NCBI RefSeq assembly: GCF_949628265.1
Contig: NC_088790.1
Location: forward strand, 29,702,545-29,766,544
Source of the DNA: Cloeon dipterum
Taxonomy: Eukaryota; Arthropoda; Insecta; Ephemeroptera; Baetidae
Direction of reading: 5' to 3'
Length of the DNA: 64,000 bases
The notes under the pieces were generated by a model that was not told the DNA's origin, ran no database searches, and worked only from the letters and a program-made list of their open reading frames with translations. This document shows, piece after piece, positions 47,519 to 61,326 of the stretch. Position 1 is the first letter of the stretch; each line of letters opens with the position of its first letter. The position numbers were made by a program, and so were the translations under genes.

Positions 47519-48111
47519 TGTAATGATTGTGTCACGTAAGCACTTTTATATGTTTTAAAACAATATAGATCCCTAAAGTAGTTTGAATACATAATTTACG
47601 ATTGAGTTTTAAATTGAGAAAAACACTAAATTTTACCTACTTTGCATAAAACATTACTTATTTTTTTAAGTCCCTGTCATTTTCAGATCAAATTTTATAA
47701 GTGGATGATGGATAAGAATTAAAACTGGTTGAAAATTTGCAGCAGCCTAAGATTAGAGGAAATCCTTTTGATACTGCGGACTAAATTTACTGCGCAGAAG
47801 AATATTCATGCAAATTATTTAATTTCTCTTTAAAAATGAATACTAATGTCATAAAAAAATCTCAATTCTTTATATTAAAGATTAATTTTTAATTAGGTTG
47901 ATCTAAGTGAAGCAGAGATGTAAATTATATCAAATATAAAATATTCCTAAATTTTTAATAGAATTGAGAAACAGGAATTAAATAAAACAAACGAATCATT
48001 AAGTTTTAAAGAGGAAATTAATGATTTTAATAATTTCAATCACGAGCGTTTCATAGCAAAAGTGAAGTTCTGCGTGGAATGTCGTAGAAGTCTCTCACAA
48101 AAATTGTTAAC

Positions 48112-49763
48112 CTAATTATAGATTCGTCTGTTGTTAACAAACGAGAAGGTCGTCTCGAGCTCCGGCCTCGGCATCCTCACTTCCATCAGGTTTGGCGCCT
48201 TGGTGCAGATGAATCGAGCCAAATCAATCATGGCTGGCGTGTGTTCGTCCACAACTGAAGAAGACTGAGTCTCCACTGCAACAGAAAATTTAAATCCTCT
48301 ATTAATTACACAAATCCTTAGAATAAATTAAGATATTTATTTTCCCAGCCATATATTTCATTACCAAAATTAAATTATATAAACACAACCAAAATTCGAT
48401 CTGGCTTTATTTAAAAAGCTGATGCAGATAAATAATTTCAACAGCAGGAAGTAAATTATTAAAAATTCAGCTTACACTTTAAAGATTTCAGTTGAGGAGC
48501 AACAGGAAGGCTTGTCTTGCCCAGCGCCGTGATGACCCCTCGCAGCCTTACTTGCGCCAGGCTAAAGAAGCAGATCAAAAGTTTTTGCAAGTTGGGGATG
48601 GTCAGCAAAGTGAAAAGGCCAGCGTAAAACTTGGCGTGGTGCGAGAAACCCCAGTGCAGCTCCGTCAAACTCTCTGGCGGCACCGTGGAGAAAGGGTTGA
48701 AGGTCTTGAGAGATGCGAGACGAGGGCAGTGCGTGAAGACCTCATCCGCCAGAATGTTCTGCTGAATCTCGCACGCGAGCGACTTCAATTTGGGCCCGAA
48801 CTTCTCGAGCATTTTGGCCATCATCCTCTTGGAGGGGCGGCCGGAGAAGAAGAGCTCCTCGACGTTCTTCAATTGCAGCAGCGGCTCCAAATCTTCGTCA
48901 TTTTGCAAATTGCCCACGCAGAGAGACCGGACGTTCTCGGAGTGCCATTCGACTTGTCTCGGGTGCATCCGGCGGTGGACGATGAGGTTCTTGAGGCTGC
49001 TTGTTCCTCGCAAACCAGAGGCGACGTCGTGGTGCAACACGTGACAGTATTTAACCACGTTCTGCGATGATTTGCTCCCTATTACCTCCAATGAGGGAAA
49101 TAACACGACGCAGATGCGACTATACGGCTCACAAGGGTCGGGAAGTACCACGAACAGGTTCGGCTGGTTCTGCTCCGTCGTCCGACACGTTTTTTCCATT
49201 TTCACATCGAAAATAAAGTTTTTAAGGTCCTTCAGCCGCTGCAGGCCGGCCACGAATGTCTCCATTGGGAACATGGGCTGCAGATTGCACTCGAGAGAGA
49301 CTAGTTGGGCCATTTTTGAGGAAACACGATAAAAGTCTTCACTCTCAAACACGAAGCCGGGCAGACTCAGCTTTTTCAGGCTGGTGAATTTGAGCAGTGT
49401 GTCGAAAAAAGGTCGTAGCTGCTCGTTTTCCGCCGTCAACTGGAAGCTCGTCAAAGAATGGCAGCTTTTCTCCTGCAGCTTGTCGAAGGCTTCTTTCAAA
49501 ACCCCGTTGTCTGTGCAGTTGGAGCAGTCAAAATTGCTAATCGCCAGGACGTAACCGTGGTGAGCGTATTTCCCACAGCGGTTGGCAGCAGCGATTTTTT
49601 CATGCAGTTCATCGCGAAGATCTTGGGGAAGCGCACCAAAAGCCTTCAAAACGTGAGGAGTCGATGCGTTCATTATCGTTTCTTCTGCTAAACTGTCCAG
49701 AAAGGTTTCTCTGTCCGAGAAACGCCGCGCTATTTCAGTTTCAGTTAGTGGAAAAGCCGGCAT
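48112..49763 (-). CDS. Leucine-rich-repeat protein, two exons, 483 aa (unit 2)
   Basis: Exon 1 is 49763-48476 and exon 2 is 48275-48112, with the same splice borders as the unit 1 gene. It differs from unit 1 at two residues in one short region (LLQLKNVEE versus LLHLKNVEE, and SKRMM versus SKSMM). There is also at least one silent change. Both copies are fully open, so either could be expressed. Confidence 0.8.
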
Positions 49764-51329
49764 AGCGCACAATTTTTACCGCGTGTTTACGGATCAGAGC
49801 TCGCTATTGAACTGGCTAGAAGGATGCGCGAGTCGGGAGAGGAAATTTAAACAACAGGTGAACAGCTAAAAAAGATATACATAGTGAGAATAATAGGTAT
49901 GCGCGGAAAGGAGCGGATGCGTCAAAAAATGAAATATTTGTGCGCTTTGTACATGCAGAAAGAATTGAGATTTTTGTTGTACGCTGCTACTTGACAAAAA
50001 AAAATCGGTTGAACCCTGGCCACGAAAATACTCCACTTTTTCTTGTGTTGATCTATTCATGGGATTCCCTTGGGATGGAACAATATGAGCAGAAGAGTTC
50101 GTGGAAGCGGAGCAAAGTTCCAGATTAAAATTCATCTGCCTTCTTTCTATGCGCATTCAGAACAAAATATAATTGTTTGTTTGCTCCGGATTGGTTCAGA
50201 CAAATACATACTAATATGTTTGAACGACTCAATAACATAATTGTTTGTTAGAAGCAATTTTTGTTTTTTTGTGCCTCTTTTGTTAGTTAAATAATTTTGT
50301 TTATTTAATAAATATTCAAAGTCGAACAATTTTTCTGGAATCGAAGGGAAAAACTATTGAATAAGTTAAAAGTGTTTTATATCTATTTATTTATTTACTC
50401 TAGAGAACAAAGACCAATAAATTATAATAATTAAAATAACGGCTACTAAAAATACAGCTATAAAAAAATCACACTAACGATATGAGGGAATTAGATATTA
50501 ATTTTACTGTGATTCTGGCATTCCCTGTCTCTAAATAGATATTTTTAATAAATCGCACAGCGCCTGCTTCAAGCGTGAAATAAAATAGAGTTGATTCGAG
50601 TGTAGCAAAAGGGTTTTCGTTGGAAATAGAATAAAAACTACGCATGCGGTGGGTCCACCGCAGCTGTCTTTCGAGTTGGGGGATCTAGAGGTTAAAATAA
50701 ATAGCGTTTTTTTTCTATATCTGTGCTCTATATTTTTAAGCTCTTTCTATTCTTGCGGCGACAGATTATAATATTTATGCGGCACAAATTCAACAAGTAT
50801 GTATAATAGGAGATTTTAACGCCCGAGAAAATTTATCTTTTTATTCTTTACTTGACTGACTTTTATTATAGAGTTGATCTTTTTAAGTTTGGGCAAACAA
50901 GCATAAAAATTAATTAATTTTATTAAGAGTACATATAGTCTTCAGAAATATTCTTGTGCCAAGGTAACTTAATCTTTATTACTTTTGATAAAATGCAAGT
51001 TGAACTTTTGCAGGTTCCTGGCCTTTTCGCAAATCACTTGATAAAATGCAGGATATGGAGGGGATCAGCCGAGTAAAATCGGAGCTCAAAGTTAAACTTT
51101 TCATTTCCTTTTGTCTACTGTTATTTGAGTTTATTATATAAACAAAAAACACCATTTTGTGTGATTTTTAATGTGTTCAAAGTTCAAAAGTTAAACACTT
51201 TTCATGTTCGCTTGGGATGCTCATTAAATTTAAAAAAGAAAATGGGTTATAAAATATTATCCAAATGGAAAAACTTGAAATTAAATATGTCAGTTTCTGA
51301 TTATCAGAATTGCAAAAACCACCATTAGA

Positions 51330-51990
51330 CCGTTTCCAGCGCCGCTCACTGTGCATCTTTTAAGCTGTATGTCAACTTTGGGGTTGAAACAAAACACCCC
51401 TAAACCCTTCAGCTACTCAGAGGAGGTGGAGACGAGTTGACGAGTTCAACAGTGGTCAGTTTTTGCAATTCTGAGGCTTAAAACGCGAGACTTGGAAGTA
51501 GAAAGAAACCAAAAAACCGAAATATTTAAGGAATTGTTTAAATTTCGTTATTTTTGAAACGTCCTAACCATTAGAATTGCAAAAAATAACCACCAGTAGA
51601 CTCGTCTCGACGGCCACTAGGCAGCTAAAGGGTTTAAGGGGTGCCCTTCAACCCCATTGCTACAATTTTGATAATAAAAATTTTATCATGCTTCCTCTGT
51701 GAGTTAAAAATATTTTATCCTAAAAACTCTTATATATTAACACAATGCCTCGTCCCAAAAACATAATATTTCAAAATTAAATGCAAATTATATAAAAATC
51801 CAGAGGTGTAAAATGTTTTACTTTTTCGAGAGAATTATAAAGTATAGAAACTTAAGGGGATGAGGGTATAAGCATCCCTTAACCATTTAGTTAGTTAGAG
51901 GAGGTCAAGACGAGTTCAACGGCGGGCAATTTTTGCAATTCTAGTGGTTAGAACTCGAGATTCTGAGTTGCAAAAATGATGAAATTTGAA
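51330..51990. repeat. R3 repeat cluster (end of unit 2)
   Basis: This is the counterpart of 25610-26260, but more diverged from it than the neighbouring LRR gene region is. The change rises towards the unit junction. Confidence 0.5.
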
Positions 51991-54900
51991 AATTCCCTTT
52001 TTTTTCGACTTTTAGAGTAAGGAATGTCTTGAAAAAAAATCCATCTTTGTTAAATTTCCGGCAAAGTACATGGAAACATCCACAGCGGCATTTGTTCAAC
52101 GGTAGTCGCAGCTTTTAAAATATTACCAGGCTGCTGGCTGGCGCGACTCGGCGCGGCTTACTCAGACCTCTATACGCGCAATACAGTTTTTCTCGCCTTC
52201 CTTGTCTTATAAACTCATAAGTTGCCGAAAATTACACCCGATATTGAAAGCATTTATTTAATAAAAATGCGCTAAAACACCATTCGGCAGGCTGTCAGGC
52301 CGAATTTGTCTTCAGAAATATTCTTTTGTCAAACAAATTTCTACAAAAGCCAGCAATTCATATTATTCTTAAATGTTAGCCTATTTAGTTTTAAATGTAT
52401 GCTATTGTAATTATAAAGAGTATCCAATTAAATCTATTTCCACCTTTAAATTAATTTAAGAAGGTTAATAACAAACAAAATATTTTAAACTAATCGTTGC
52501 TTCTCGTGTCAGCCACAGAATTGCGCAGCTTTGAACAATCCTTAGGGAGTATAAATTAAGGCATAACACAGCACGCGCGCGCGCCTCTTCTTCTCTGAAA
52601 GATGTTTCAAAAGGATAATCAAAGGGGGTCGAAAAAATCACATTTTCCCGGGCGTTAACCTCTCTCATTGAGTTATGTGGCTTCTGGGGAGAATAATCTC
52701 TCCCAGGGGACTGGGGAGATTGAAGGCGTGAAAGAAAATAGGACACGCGGTGGATACATTCCGGCAGCGCGTTTGTTCGTTTGTTCGCAATCAGTTCATG
52801 GGGGTACATTCCACCCGAAATACCTTTTGGATGGAATTTTAACATTAGTCATTTTGTAAGAAAATTGTGGCAGCGTCCAGCGTAGCTGATGGCAAAAGCA
52901 ATTATATATTTCATATTTTCAAGTTTGCCGATTTTACGTAAGAGCAATAATTCCCAGACCAACCATTGTACCAAAAGTTGCCTTATTTTATTTCAAATTA
53001 TTAATTTGAGGATTAAATAATTAAATGCAACAGTTTTTGCGGCTCAAAGGGTGGTGCAGATAATTATTTTTACTGTGACTTCAACACCCCTGTTCCAATA
53101 TTTTATTTTTTAAGAAATGGACCCGTCAAAGAGCTTAAATAAATATAGTTCGAGACCACCAAGAAGCTACAGAAGTAGCCTCTACAGCTCATTCATTCTG
53201 TATCACAATAACAAACCGTGTTTGCTCTTGACGCGAGTTGTTATTGATGCAACCCAAAAAGTTTAAAAGCAGCTTGGGAGATATTTTAGCAGTTTTGGGA
53301 TTACTACCCTGGTGGCTATATACTCCAATTTTTTCAAAATGACACAATAATCGCTTTTTATGGGAGATAATCGAAAAATAGTCGGTTTTGAAAAACTTTC
53401 AAATTGCTTAAAAATCGATGATTCGTATGTAAACTCATTTGATAGTCCGGACATCATATAGAGGCAAAAGAAAAACTCCCTTTCAGTTTTCTAAAATTTA
53501 CCCAGAAATATTGAATTAATACCGTTTTTTAAAAATTCTGAAACGGGTCGCACTCCACCCCATTTTATAAAAATAAGAATATATATTTTCGCGCATTGAA
53601 ATCTCCAATAAACTTGTTGAATTTGTGCCGCGTAAATATATAAAACCTGTCGCCGCTAAAAAAGAAAGAGCATAAAATTATTTTTCGCGGTATTTTTCTA
53701 TAGAAAAATGGAAAAATAAACAACCTAACTTAGAATTTTTTATTTGTCACCAAGAAGAATATAAATATTAACAAAAAATTAAAAAAATAATTCATAAACA
53801 CACGTTAAACTTTGAATGCAGGAAATAAAAATATGAATATACATTTTTACAAGGAATTTTATTAGCTAAAATGCAAATCAAAATGTTTTGTACAAACTAA
53901 ACAGACTTCGACGCGAGAGCACGAATCATTCAGGTACAGAGGTGCGCGCCCTGCGAGGCAACTATCCGCTGCACATCTGCCGCTCCACCGCCTACACGCA
54001 CTCAACTTTGCGCCTGGAAGTTTAAACTCCGCTCGCTGAAGCCGCCGTAATGAGCGAAACGGGCTGAGATTTATCCATAATCGCATACATTAAATGCATT
54101 CTCGTCGCTCAATTCAATAATAATACCTAAATAAATCCGAGGCAGAGGCGAGAAAGTTATTTATATGGCTGTAATCTGCTGTTCTGTGTCACTGTACGTC
54201 CTTGGCGCCTGCAAATATAAGTCGATATATATTTAATGAAACGGAAGTTCCGACTGCTTTTAGATGGTTTTATATTCTGCTTTAATTAATTGGCAACCCC
54301 TTATAAAAACAACACGTCTTCGTGCTTATTAAATTGCTCTTTCAAATAAAGTGAGAACTTCCAACCATCCAAATTTCCAGCCTTAATCATTTAGCAGCAC
54401 AGATAATAGACATCGAAAATAAACGTGATTTATTTCAACCCCTACATCCCCACCTGCTCAAAAATATCGAACTACTATAATGACATTCCTGGAATTCCTT
54501 GACCATTGAAAATGGCATGCAAGCCCCCCGGATGAATTAGTTTTCGGATACAAATAACATAAATTCTTGACGGTATGTACTATACCGCGGATGCTTTGTA
54601 TTTTTCATAAGGGTAAGGATTCCTAAAAAAAAACAGTGGGTGGCCGGGGCCTCGGTACAGCTTTAATTCTAACGACCACTCCTTACCTGCAGGGTGAAAC
54701 CTACGGAATTTCTAAATATCCCTATTTTTGGTAATCAAGAATCATTAAGATGTGTTAATATTAAAAAAACATGTTTTTGTGGGGAAAAAATGCCCAAATT
54801 TTCAGAAAAACCGGCAAAAAGATAGTTTTGTGCAATGAAGTTTGTTTTTCCGAACAAATGCGAGTTTTTGCCATGCATGCAGTTACACCCAAGTTGACGT

Positions 54901-55590
54901 ATAGTTGCAACTTTTGAATTATGCAGTCTTGAAAGGCACATGAGCCGGCTGCTACCTCGGATTCAAGTGCTGGGGCTTTTGCTTCAATTGCATAGGAAGC
55001 GAGATGCTAAAAAACCTTCTGATGAAAATGTTCGTGAGGGCTGTGAATTTTAGACGATTATTTTCGGAAAAATAGTCGACTATATTTCGGCGGGTTTTCG
55101 GATAAATTTAGATTTTAGTCGATTTTTTAAATTTAGACGGTTTTAGACACTTTTTTTTGTATTACTATTTTTATTTTCTTGCAAAAGTGTTTTTACTTTG
55201 AACTTTTTAGCGCCGCTCGCAGAAAAATAGCAAATTTTCAAATATATTTACATCAAATATCGGGCTCTAATTTTTAGAATTGCAAAAACTGCCGCCTAGG
55301 TTTAGATAAAACAATATAACATTCTTTCTTGTTGTCAATATAATTAATTTCATCACAAACAAAATTTGGAGTAAAATTATTAATGGAACGCCTTGATTTC
55401 TTCAAAAATTGTCTTATGTACGCTTTTCTTTTATTTTGGAAATGGAATATAATTTAATTTGTTATCAATTGTATTTTTTTCTAATTAAAGGGTTTATGGA
55501 AGGAGAGTAAAACAACATTCTTAATTTCATATTATTACAAATATATTACAAAAATGAGTTACAATTAAAAGAATCACACAGCTGGAAATC

Positions 55591-55890
55591 TCAATATCGA
55601 TGCGATGACGAACCACTGGGATATGACTTAAAAGAATTGTTGTTTGAACCATTCTGGTTCGAACCATTCTGGTTTGAACCATTCTGGTTCAAATTTAAAT
55701 TCTTTAGCCGATCCGAGAGGGAAGAATCATGTTGACTCTGCTGGACCTTCTTGAAGTTCCTGTGGGTCAACTTCGGGTCATCGACCAAACAGAAGGAATT
55801 TGGTCTTTGCGCCCGAAGCTGTTTCCCAGCCTCGATCTGCTCTTTTGATGGGTTTTTCAAGAGCTCTGACATCGGCCGGACGTAATTCAT
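55591..55890 (-). CDS. Small gene A, unit 3 copy: 99 aa
   Basis: It has three QNGSN repeats as in unit 2, but the bases just upstream of the ATG (five A, ATG at 55890) and the flank match unit 1. The acceptor is at 55896/55895 and the donor at 56386/56385. Confidence 0.65.
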   Translation of the reverse strand: MNYVRPMSELLKNPSKEQIEAGKQLRAQRPNSFCLVDDPKLTHRNFKKVQQSQHDSSLSDRLKNLNLNQNGSNQNGSNQNGSNNNSFKSYPSGSSSHRY

Positions 55891-56509
55891 TTTTTCTGTG
55901 AACAGAGAAATAATTGATTTTAATTTAATTTGAATGCATAAATTTTAATTAGGGGGAATCGAATCTGAGGCAAAAGCATTATTTTCAGGATTGCCTGTTT
56001 CCAACAGACGTAAAAATGCTTCAATAATAAATTACTCGCAAGTATTAAGCGCCGTGCAGTGTATGCAACTGGCTTGGCACCTGTGCACCGAGAAAGCTTC
56101 ACTTTAACTCTCTCGAAGCAAGTTTATAGATTTGAGGGGGTTTTATTGATGAATTATTTTGATAATTTCCATTTTTTACAAACTGTTTTGGAAATGTAAG
56201 GCCGTGATCGCGTGCTTAACACAAATTATTTAAAACCAACAAGCGATTTAACTTGATTATCTGAATTTAAATTTTGTAAGGGAAATCTTTTTTTTTCGTA
56301 AATTTAAATATAATCTGTTTTTGAGGTGTTTCCTCTGCAAAAAACACCCAAATGGGACATATTACAAAGGATATAGTACACATACCTTAATATATTTGAT
56401 GAATGGCAAACGAAAAGATTGGCTGAGTCAGAGGACTAAGCGACGATGAGTGCTGTAGGAGTTGTGTGCAGTTCAAGAGATTTATGCTCTCTCTTTTTTC
56501 TCCCTGGCA

Positions 56510-56516
56510 TTAAATA
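56510..56516 (-). promoter_or_regulatory. Altered TATA box of gene A (unit 3)
   Basis: It reads TATTTAA on the minus strand, as in unit 2. Confidence 0.5.
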
Positions 56517-56789
56517 GCCTGGGTTTCTCCCTTGTCCCTTCCTCCTGGTCACCGCCCCTAGCCAACTCAGCCACACCCACACAACCCCCTCCACCCCGAA
56601 ACCCCCAAAAGTAGGCGTAAAAAGCGCTACTTTTTACTGATTTTTTATTAATAAATGGAATTAATTTTTTTGCATTGAATTAAATCTTCCTATGGTGCGG
56701 AGGGTGGTTTTGACCATCTGCCACGACTTAATTTTGCATCGCCCACCAGCGACTGATCGGGATTGGCGGTTTTTACCCTTTTTTTTTCT

Positions 56790-57838
56790 CTTGCTCAGCG
56801 GGAAAAATCACTCAAGGCCCAAACTCAACTCGGGGCAATCACTGCTTTTTTATGCATGATAATTTTATTGTTTGCCCACCTTAAAAAGATCAACTCAAAC
56901 CGCTGGTAAAACAAATTTTGTCTAGTAAATAATAAAAAAAATAAACTTTCTTGCTCCTTAAAATCTCCATTCCATTTGTGCGGAATAAATATAACAAATT
57001 AAAGAGGAATGATAGTGAATTTCCCCGCAAAATCCTTTAAAGAGGAATGATACTGGAAAAGCCTGGAAAATGCTTGTTGCGAATGCATAACCTCGCCCCT
57101 AAGGATCTAGTTAAAGCCTAAATTGACCTAAGGAGCGCTGTAATTTTTTGAGGAAATTGGCTGGAAAGTTTCCGTGCTTTTCAAAATGTAATGGCTGTCT
57201 CCTTACTTGAAATCCGATTTAATTTCAAAACCAAGAGTTTTCCCAATAAGTGGCATTCACCGTTAGACAGATCTCGACGAGAGGAATCGGAATATGCCAA
57301 GAAAATATGTTCAAGCACTCTAAATTTTGGAGAAAATTGGCAAAATTTGAATTTTTACTGTATAGGAAGGTTCTTTTTTACTATTGAAAATTGTTGAACA
57401 AATTTTTTATCGATCAATTGTTTATGGCATCCAACAATTTAAATACTTTTCAATTGTTGCCCAGTATCATTCCACTTTAATGGACATATTCTCTGTTAAT
57501 ATGTACAAGACAGGCTACATTTAAGAGTATTTTGCATTGTTGGCTTTTATAGAAAGTTGTTTGGAACTAAAATATTTTTTTTATTTAGGTAATTGATGAA
57601 ATAAAATAACAAAACTGCTTCATAATTTTCAGATGATTTTATTGTTTGCCCACCTGAAAAAGAACAATTAAAATAAAACGCTTGTGAAACAAATTCGGTC
57701 GGAAAAATAATAAAAAGATAATCATCTCGATCGTTAAAATCTGCATTTCATATGTGCAGCATAATAACCCGGTACATTAAAAAAAATATTCAATCTGAAT
57801 AGAGAAAAATTAATTATTTTATTTAATTATATTTATCA
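56790..57838. repeat. Local tandem duplication about 1,049 bp (unit 3)
   Basis: It corresponds to 31072-32119. The first copy starts CTTGCTCAGCGGGAAAAATC and the second, at 57839, starts CTTGCTCAACGGGCAAAATC. Confidence 0.65.
57041..57476 (+). mobile_element. Complete 436 bp TTAA-flanked MITE (unit 3)
   Basis: TTAA lies at 57037-57040 and 57477-57480. It is the same insertion as 31323-31758. Confidence 0.75.
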
Positions 57839-58090
57839 CTTGCTCAACGGGCAAAATCATTCAAGGCCCAAACTCAACTCGGGGCAATCACTGGCTTTTT
57901 TATGCTTGGTAATTTTAATGTTTGCCCACCTTAAAAAGATCAATTTAAACCACTGGTAAAACAAATTTTGTCTAGTAAATAATAAAAAAAATAAACTTTC
58001 TTGCTCCTTAAAATCTCCATTCCATTTGTGCGGAATAAATATAACAAATTAAAGAGGAATGATAGTGAATTTCCCCGCAAAATCCTTTAA

Positions 58091-59268
58091 AGAGGAGTGA
58101 TACTGCAAAAGCCTGGAAAATGCTTGCTGCCAATGCATAAACTCGTCCCTTAGGATTCAGTTAAAGCCTAAATTGACCTAAGAAGCACTGTAATTTTTTG
58201 TGAAAATTGGATGGAAAGTTAGCGTGCTTTTCAAATGGCAATGGCTGTCTCCTTACTTGAAATCCGATTTAATTGAAAAACCAAGAGTGAGATAAGTGGC
58301 ATACACCGTTGGACAGATCTCGACGAGAGGAATCGGAATATTCCAAGAAAATATGTTCAAGCACTCTAAATTAAGGAGTAAATGGGCAAAATTTGAATTT
58401 TTACTGTAGGAAGGTTTTTCTTATTATTGCAAATTGTTGAACAAATTATTTATCGATCAATTGTTTATGGCATCCAGCAATTTAAATAATTTTCAATTTC
58501 CTCTTTTACAGACAATACAGATTGGGTCCTAAAAATCATGTACAGTTAAAAAAATACACAGGCAGCACTGTAAATTTTCGAGAAAATCGGCCTCAAACTT
58601 TTAGCATCGTTTTAAATGGAGAATTTTCAACGGAATTTTGCAATGGCGATTTTCACTGAAATTCCGCATTTCCCAACAAAAAGACTCTGGCTCTCAGATA
58701 AATCTTTGATGAGAGGATTTCAAATCCAAATCATATAAGAAAACATTGTAAATTTTGGCGAAAAAATTGGCAAAACAATCTGATTAGTCAGCGCCCAGTG
58801 CTGCTGGCCAAAAGAGGGGGGCGTTTCACGCCGTCGCCTCTGGTTGCATTACAGAAGGTGGCCGGCGCGAAACTCAATTATCATTTTAATTACGTTTTCA
58901 TTATCTGAAAAGTTTGAAATTTACGCACGTGGTAACCAATGAATGTGTCCTTGAAAATCAATAAAATTCATTTATATTACACGCAGTCTTTGATAAGGGT
59001 CCGAGTTTGTCTTTGAAAAAAATTATTAAAATGCCAAATATATTTTTACTGAAATGATTCTTGCATAAATTAACTTAATTACGGGTATTTTTACTGTTCC
59101 CAAAAATTTAAAGGTTCTTTAACGGCCAGCTGAAATTCTCGTACGATATTTTGTGCGAAAATAGCAAATTTGAGAAAATTTTGCTGAGTAAGGAAAAACT
59201 GAAAATTTAATCAGCTTTCTGAATCTAGGCAGTATTTAACGCTGCTATGAACAGGTGAATTTTAATGA
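58091..59268 (+). mobile_element. Long TTAA-repeat relative (unit 3)
   Basis: It is preceded by TTAA at 58087-58090 and is the counterpart of 32372-33550. Confidence 0.5.
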
Positions 59269-60426
59269 AGACAAACACAGACCCCTTTTGAAAATCTGCA
59301 ATTTTTGAAAAAAATAAAAATTATTTCATGACTCAAAAGCTCTATTTTTTATTTTTTTCTTTATTAAATTTGCATAATTTTTCTCACCTCGTGGGCAATT
59401 AATTTCCTAGCATTTCGAGTTACTATAATAGCCCTGCAAAACCATAAAATACCATTTGTAACAACCACCATTTGACACCTCTGACAGGGGGCATCCGATC
59501 AGTAATAGCAGATTCCTCAGTGAGAGCAGCTCAAATACCTCACACGCTGTTTTTAAAACTCGTGCGTTATTTTGATATGAATGATGACAGCGTGTGATGA
59601 ATGGTCTCTCTCTCCTTTTAGTTAGCAACGGGGGTTGTCAAACATAATAACAACCCTATTGAGCACGCTTGCTCCACACTGCACGAACTTTTTCACGCGC
59701 GTTTCTATTTCATGGAAAAATATATTGGAACAGAGGATGTTGAAATCACAGAAAAATTATTATTTAATTTACCGCATACTATCGTAAAAGAGAGTGACTT
59801 TTGTTAATATTTGTATTTTTGTGTGTCCATTTTCACTATTTTAATTTATTTTGGTCCTTTGTCTATGCGAGTCGATCTGAATAGAGAATAAATAATTAGA
59901 TATAAAACTCTTTCAACAGTTTCAATGGGTTTTCCCGTCAATTTCTGGAAATTTCTCCAATTTGGTGATATATTAAAAGTAATGAATAGCGCCTCTGCTC
60001 GACGGGCTGCGTTGCTGTTTTCTTTTTCGTGTGCGGAGGTCCCGCCAGGTCCCGCTGAGGCGTTAAAATAAACACGCCCATAATTTTCTCTCACAGAGAC
60101 CGGTTGAGAATACGGGAGGTTTAAATAGCATTTCCGGGGTCACAGGAAGAAGAAAAGAGATCACAAAAGGATTTTTTTTTACGGAAAAAAAACATTCTCC
60201 TCTGTCGAGCTACTGAGGAAAGAAAAATAATAATAATGATTCGAAGTAAAAGGGTTAAGCTAAAAACTTGAAATTACGCCCGCCCACAATGAGCATAATT
60301 ATACGACCCCATGATATGTGAAGGTCAAAGATCTTTACGACCTAAAGTTTAAAGGTCATGCGAACAAATCTTCAAAAGTATGGTTGCTACAATGCAAACT
60401 TCAAAGAGGAAGCATTTAATTTAATG

Positions 60427-60827
60427 ATTAAAGCCTGGAAAATGCTTGTTGCCAATGCATAAACTCGTCCCTTAGGATTCAGTTAAAGCCTAAATTTACC
60501 TAAGAAGCACTGTAATTTTTTGTGAAAATTGGATGGAAAGTTAGCGTGCTTTTCAAATGGCAATGGCTGTCTCCTTACTTGAAATCCGATTTAATTGAAA
60601 AACCAAGAGTGAGATAAGTGGCATACACCGTTGGACAGATCTCGACGAGAGGAATCGGAATATTCCAAGAAAATATGTTCAAGCACTCGAAATTAAGGAG
60701 AAAATTGGCAAAATTTGAATTTTTACTGTAGGAAGGTTTTTCTTATTATTGCAAATTGTTGAACAAATTGTTTATCGGCATCCAACAATTCAAATAATTT
60801 TTATTTGTTGCCCAGTATCATTTCACT
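60427..60827 (+). mobile_element. MITE copy (forward, left end eroded, unit 3)
   Basis: It corresponds to 8976-9380, but its internal part (AACCAAGAGTGAGATAAGTGG and so on) matches the long element at 58091 rather than the unit 1 copy. This suggests gene conversion between elements. Confidence 0.55.
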
Positions 60828-60908
60828 TTAAGTGTTTGAACATATTTTCTTGGCATATTTCGATTCCTCTTGTCAAGAATGTCAAGATCTGTCCAACGGT
60901 GTATAAAG

Positions 60909-61322
60909 TGGAATGATACAGGGCAACAGTTGATAATTATCAGAATTGTTGGATGCCATACACAATTTATCGATAAACAATTTGTTCAACAATTTGCAAT
61001 AATAAAAAAGGTCCTTCCTACAGTAAAAATTCAAATTTTGCCAATTTTCTCCAAAATTTACAGCGCTTGAACAAATTTTCTCGGCATATTCCGATTCCTC
61101 TCGTCGAGATCTGTCCAATTGTGTATGCCACTTATTGGGGAAACTCTTGGCATTGAAATTAAATCGGATTTCAAGTAAGGAGACAGCCCTTTCCATTTCC
61201 AGCCAATTTTCTCAAAAAATTAGAGTGCTTCTTAGGTCAATTTAGGCTTTAACTTGATCCTAAGGGACGAGTTTATGCATTGGCAACAAGCATTTGCCAG
61301 GCTTTTCCAGTATCATTCCTAT
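60909..61322 (-). mobile_element. Complete reverse MITE (unit 3 only)
   Basis: It runs from AGTGGAATGATACAGGG to GCTTTTCCAGTATCATTCCTAT, with TTAA at 61323-61326. The other side reads TATA rather than TTAA. The element frame is open for 104 codons (61196-60882). Units 1 and 2 keep only its proximal half. Confidence 0.65.
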
Positions 61323-61326
61323 TTAA

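Larger units (their letters stand above)
26434..52167. repeat. Higher-order tandem repeat, unit 2 (about 25.7 kb)
   Basis: This is a complete second copy of unit 1 in direct orientation. From about 41 to 50 kb it is almost identical to 15-24.5 kb at a constant offset of about 25,725. The left half differs by many small indels and by whole-element insertions. Confidence 0.93.
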
